In this document: in pieces, positions 62,618 to 64,000 of the stretch
Numbering within the stretch: the first letter of the stretch is position 1
Layout of the letters: each line of letters begins with the position of its first letter
DNA from: Sphingobacteriaceae bacterium
Lineage (GTDB): Bacteria; Bacteroidota; Bacteroidia; Sphingobacteriales; Sphingobacteriaceae
Assembly (NCBI GenBank): GCA_017745075.1
Contig: JAGIAD010000006.1
Coordinates: 186,001 to 250,000 of the forward strand
Direction of reading: 5' to 3'
DNA: 64,000 bases
Made by a program: the position numbers and the translations under genes
Notes under the pieces: model-generated
Databases searched by the model: none
Told to the model about the DNA's origin: nothing
Seen by the model: only the letters and a program-made list of their open reading frames with translations

Positions 62618-62944
62618 TTACTTTTGTTCTTTAGCAGGGTTTCTGTGGTAAACTTTGCCATTCAAAAACTCATCCATAGCAACCAAAACAGGCTTCGGCA
62701 TACGCTCGTAGTGCTTGCTGATTTCAATTTGCTCACGGTTTTCGAAAATTTCTTCCAAATTATCGTTGCTAGAAGCAAATTCTGCCAATTTACCGTGTAA
62801 CTCTTCTTTAACGTTATTCGAGATCTGATTTGCCCTTTTGGCAATTATCACTAACGATTCGTATAAGTTATCGGTAGTTTTATCTAAATCGTGTACGTTT
62901 CTGGTTACTGTAGTATTTGGTACAGCAGGTTTGTTAGTATTCAT
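62618..62944 (-). CDS. rpoZ: RNA polymerase omega subunit (Bacteroidota type)
   Basis: A 108-residue protein. The segment TTDNLYESLVIIAKRANQIS resembles the conserved N-terminal part of omega (YELVLVAAKRARQL) that wraps the beta-prime C-terminus. The rest (EELHGKLAEFASSNDNLEEI, YERMPKPVLVAMDEFL) is the Bacteroidota extension. It starts 2 bp after the bamD stop and precedes coaBC. Omega helps assemble RNA polymerase and forms part of the ppGpp site in proteobacteria; that role in Bacteroidota is not established here. Confidence 0.88.
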   Translation of the reverse strand: MNTNKPAVPNTTVTRNVHDLDKTTDNLYESLVIIAKRANQISNNVKEELHGKLAEFASSNDNLEEIFENREQIEISKHYERMPKPVLVAMDEFLNGKVYHRNPAKEQK

Positions 62945-62946
62945 TA

Positions 62947-63894
62947 TTACTTGTTTTTAATATTCGTATTATCGGCATTTGTTGGTTTTGCAGAAACAGT
63001 ATCTTTTAGTTTACCGGTTCTGATCAACATCTGCTTGTATTTTTCCTGATCGGCGGCGTATAAAGCCAATTCTTGTTTGGTATTCGCAATACCGGCTTCA
63101 ACATCTTCTTTAAGTCCTTTAGCATCTTTGGCAAATTTGCTGTCCGGATGATTTTCAGTAAACTCTGTATATAAAGCTAACGCTTCGTTATAGCGGTCTT
63201 CCTGACGGTAAACCAAACTGTTTTTAGCGTATAAATATTGTGCCTTAATCATTAGGAAATCCATTTCCTCGGCATATTTAATATCCGGATAATCGCGCTG
63301 TGCATTTTTTAAAGCAATAACTGCAGCTCTGTAATTATCAATATTACTAGGGCCGGTTGTTAAATACATCTTCGCATTTTCAAAAGCTTTGTCTTCCAGT
63401 TTACCTCTTAAAGTGGCAATATATTTGGCTGCTGCAGCGGCACGGTCGCTGGTAGGGTATAAGTTAATGAACAATTGCAATGCATCAATAGCCTTATAGG
63501 TGTTTTCCTGATCTAATGAGAAATTTGGCGATTCTAAATAATAGCAATAAGCGCCCATATACCTTGCTTCCTCTGCGTTTTTACTCGCCGGGTAAGTATC
63601 TGCAAAGCTTTTAAACTGATATCTGGCGGTGGTATAATCACTTAACCTATATAAAGTGTATGCATAATAATAGTTAAGATCTTCAGCTTCTGCACGGCCA
63701 CGGTATTTTTGTGAAAGATCCTCAAAAAGTATCAATGCTTTACTGTAATCGCGTTTATTATACAAACGAAGCGCTTCCTGGTATTTTTTTGCAACATCAT
63801 TACTAGCCCTCAATTTCTCGAAACGACTTTTACAACCCGCAATCCCTAAAGCGGCAACAAATACTAAAATAATTAAGTGTTTAACTTTAAACAT
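62947..63894 (-). CDS. bamD: Outer-membrane protein assembly factor BamD
   Basis: A 315-residue lipoprotein of the BAM complex that inserts beta-barrels into the outer membrane. Lipobox GIAGC (Cys21), then TPR helices: KKYQEALRLYNKRDYSKALI, LNYYYAYTLYRLSDYTTAR, FADTYPASKNAEEARYM and a C-terminal pair YNEALALYTEFTENHPDS. Longer than E. coli BamD (245) because of a polar C-terminal tail, as is usual in Bacteroidota. First gene of the bamD-rpoZ-coaBC-porD run; its promoter box lies 4 nt upstream of the ATG. Confidence 0.93.
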   Translation of the reverse strand: MFKVKHLIILVFVAALGIAGCKSRFEKLRASNDVAKKYQEALRLYNKRDYSKALILFEDLSQKYRGRAEAEDLNYYYAYTLYRLSDYTTARYQFKSFADTYPASKNAEEARYMGAYCYYLESPNFSLDQENTYKAIDALQLFINLYPTSDRAAAAAKYIATLRGKLEDKAFENAKMYLTTGPSNIDNYRAAVIALKNAQRDYPDIKYAEEMDFLMIKAQYLYAKNSLVYRQEDRYNEALALYTEFTENHPDSKFAKDAKGLKEDVEAGIANTKQELALYAADQEKYKQMLIRTGKLKDTVSAKPTNADNTNIKNK

Positions 63895-63898
63895 TCTG

Positions 63899-63906
63899 CA
63901 AAGATA
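63899..63906 (-). promoter_or_regulatory. Promoter of the bamD operon (TATCTTTG, -33 TTG)
   Basis: TATCTTTG on the minus strand fits TAnnTTTG exactly and ends 4 nt before ATG 63894. A TTG lies 19 nt upstream of it, the expected -33 spacing. The transcript should be leaderless or nearly so. Confidence 0.65.
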
Positions 63907-64000
63907 ATTAATAATACGATAAGATCAATAAAAACAATTCGCCGCTAAGCTATGCAAAGCAATTCAGTACAAATATACAGTTAACAAATTTTAACATATA

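Overview
The window is chromosomal DNA of a Bacteroidota bacterium, most likely a Sphingobacteriaceae member close to Pedobacter. The evidence is a SusC/SusD pair, several SusC-style carboxypeptidase-regulatory-domain proteins, a Bacteroidota-type RNA polymerase omega subunit next to BamD and a PorD-like protein, Bacteroidota promoters of the TAnnTTTG type (several only 3-7 nt from the start codon, so probably leaderless), AT-rich DNA, and many dispersed intergenic repeats. No rRNA, tRNA, CRISPR array, integrase or transposase was seen.

Layout. 1-6.2 kb (+): sugar transporter (cut by the window edge), dCMP deaminase, guaA, a PBP1-like lipoprotein and an RsmB-type rRNA methyltransferase. 6.3-12.6 kb (-): a micro-ORF, MarC-type membrane protein, OprP-like porin, amino-acid permease and membrane pyrophosphatase hppA. 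12.9-14.3 kb (+): a second amino-acid permease. 15.0-21.2 kb (+): an accessory type VI secretion module, described below. 21.4-25.8 kb (+): YhcC-type radical SAM protein, ammonium transporter with a companion outer-membrane barrel, and a DUF4468 protein. 25.8-33.9 kb: SRPBCC and YkuK-like proteins (-), then a DEAD-box helicase, DUF1456 protein, large outer-membrane barrel, GDSL hydrolase and two small paralogous membrane proteins (+). 34-35.7 kb (-): ettA. 36.4-45.5 kb (+): a SusC/SusD locus with two surface lipoproteins and a lipoprotein with an HExxH motif. 46-50.3 kb (+): a BLUF protein with an altered photoactive site, clpC and a CAP lipoprotein. 50.4-64 kb (-): ATP-grasp enzyme, PA0069-type radical SAM protein, two tandem paralogous secreted proteins, recN, a BlaR1/BlaI-like sensor-repressor pair, porD-like gene, coaBC, rpoZ and bamD.

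The most interesting system is at 15.0-21.2 kb. A short remnant of a TssD/Hcp tube protein precedes a tightly packed run: a lipoprotein, an L,D-transpeptidase-fold protein without a signal peptide, VgrG, an unknown protein, a PAAR-like protein with hydrophobic segments, and a small membrane-anchored protein. I read it as an orphan VgrG island carrying two effector-immunity pairs. The first is a peptidoglycan-targeting L,D-transpeptidase/carboxypeptidase effector with a periplasmic lipoprotein immunity protein. The second is a PAAR-like membrane-active effector with a membrane-anchored immunity protein. Structural T6SS genes (tssB, C, E-H, K and so on) are not in the window, so this would be an accessory locus.

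Other points of note: two TACGAA-N4-TTCGTA dyads around a consensus promoter of the blaI-like gene; four 20-residue repeats in the BlaR1-like protein; a BLUF domain whose key Tyr is Phe; insertion of the sensor pair between porD and recN in what is otherwise a familiar gene order; and at least three families of dispersed intergenic repeats.
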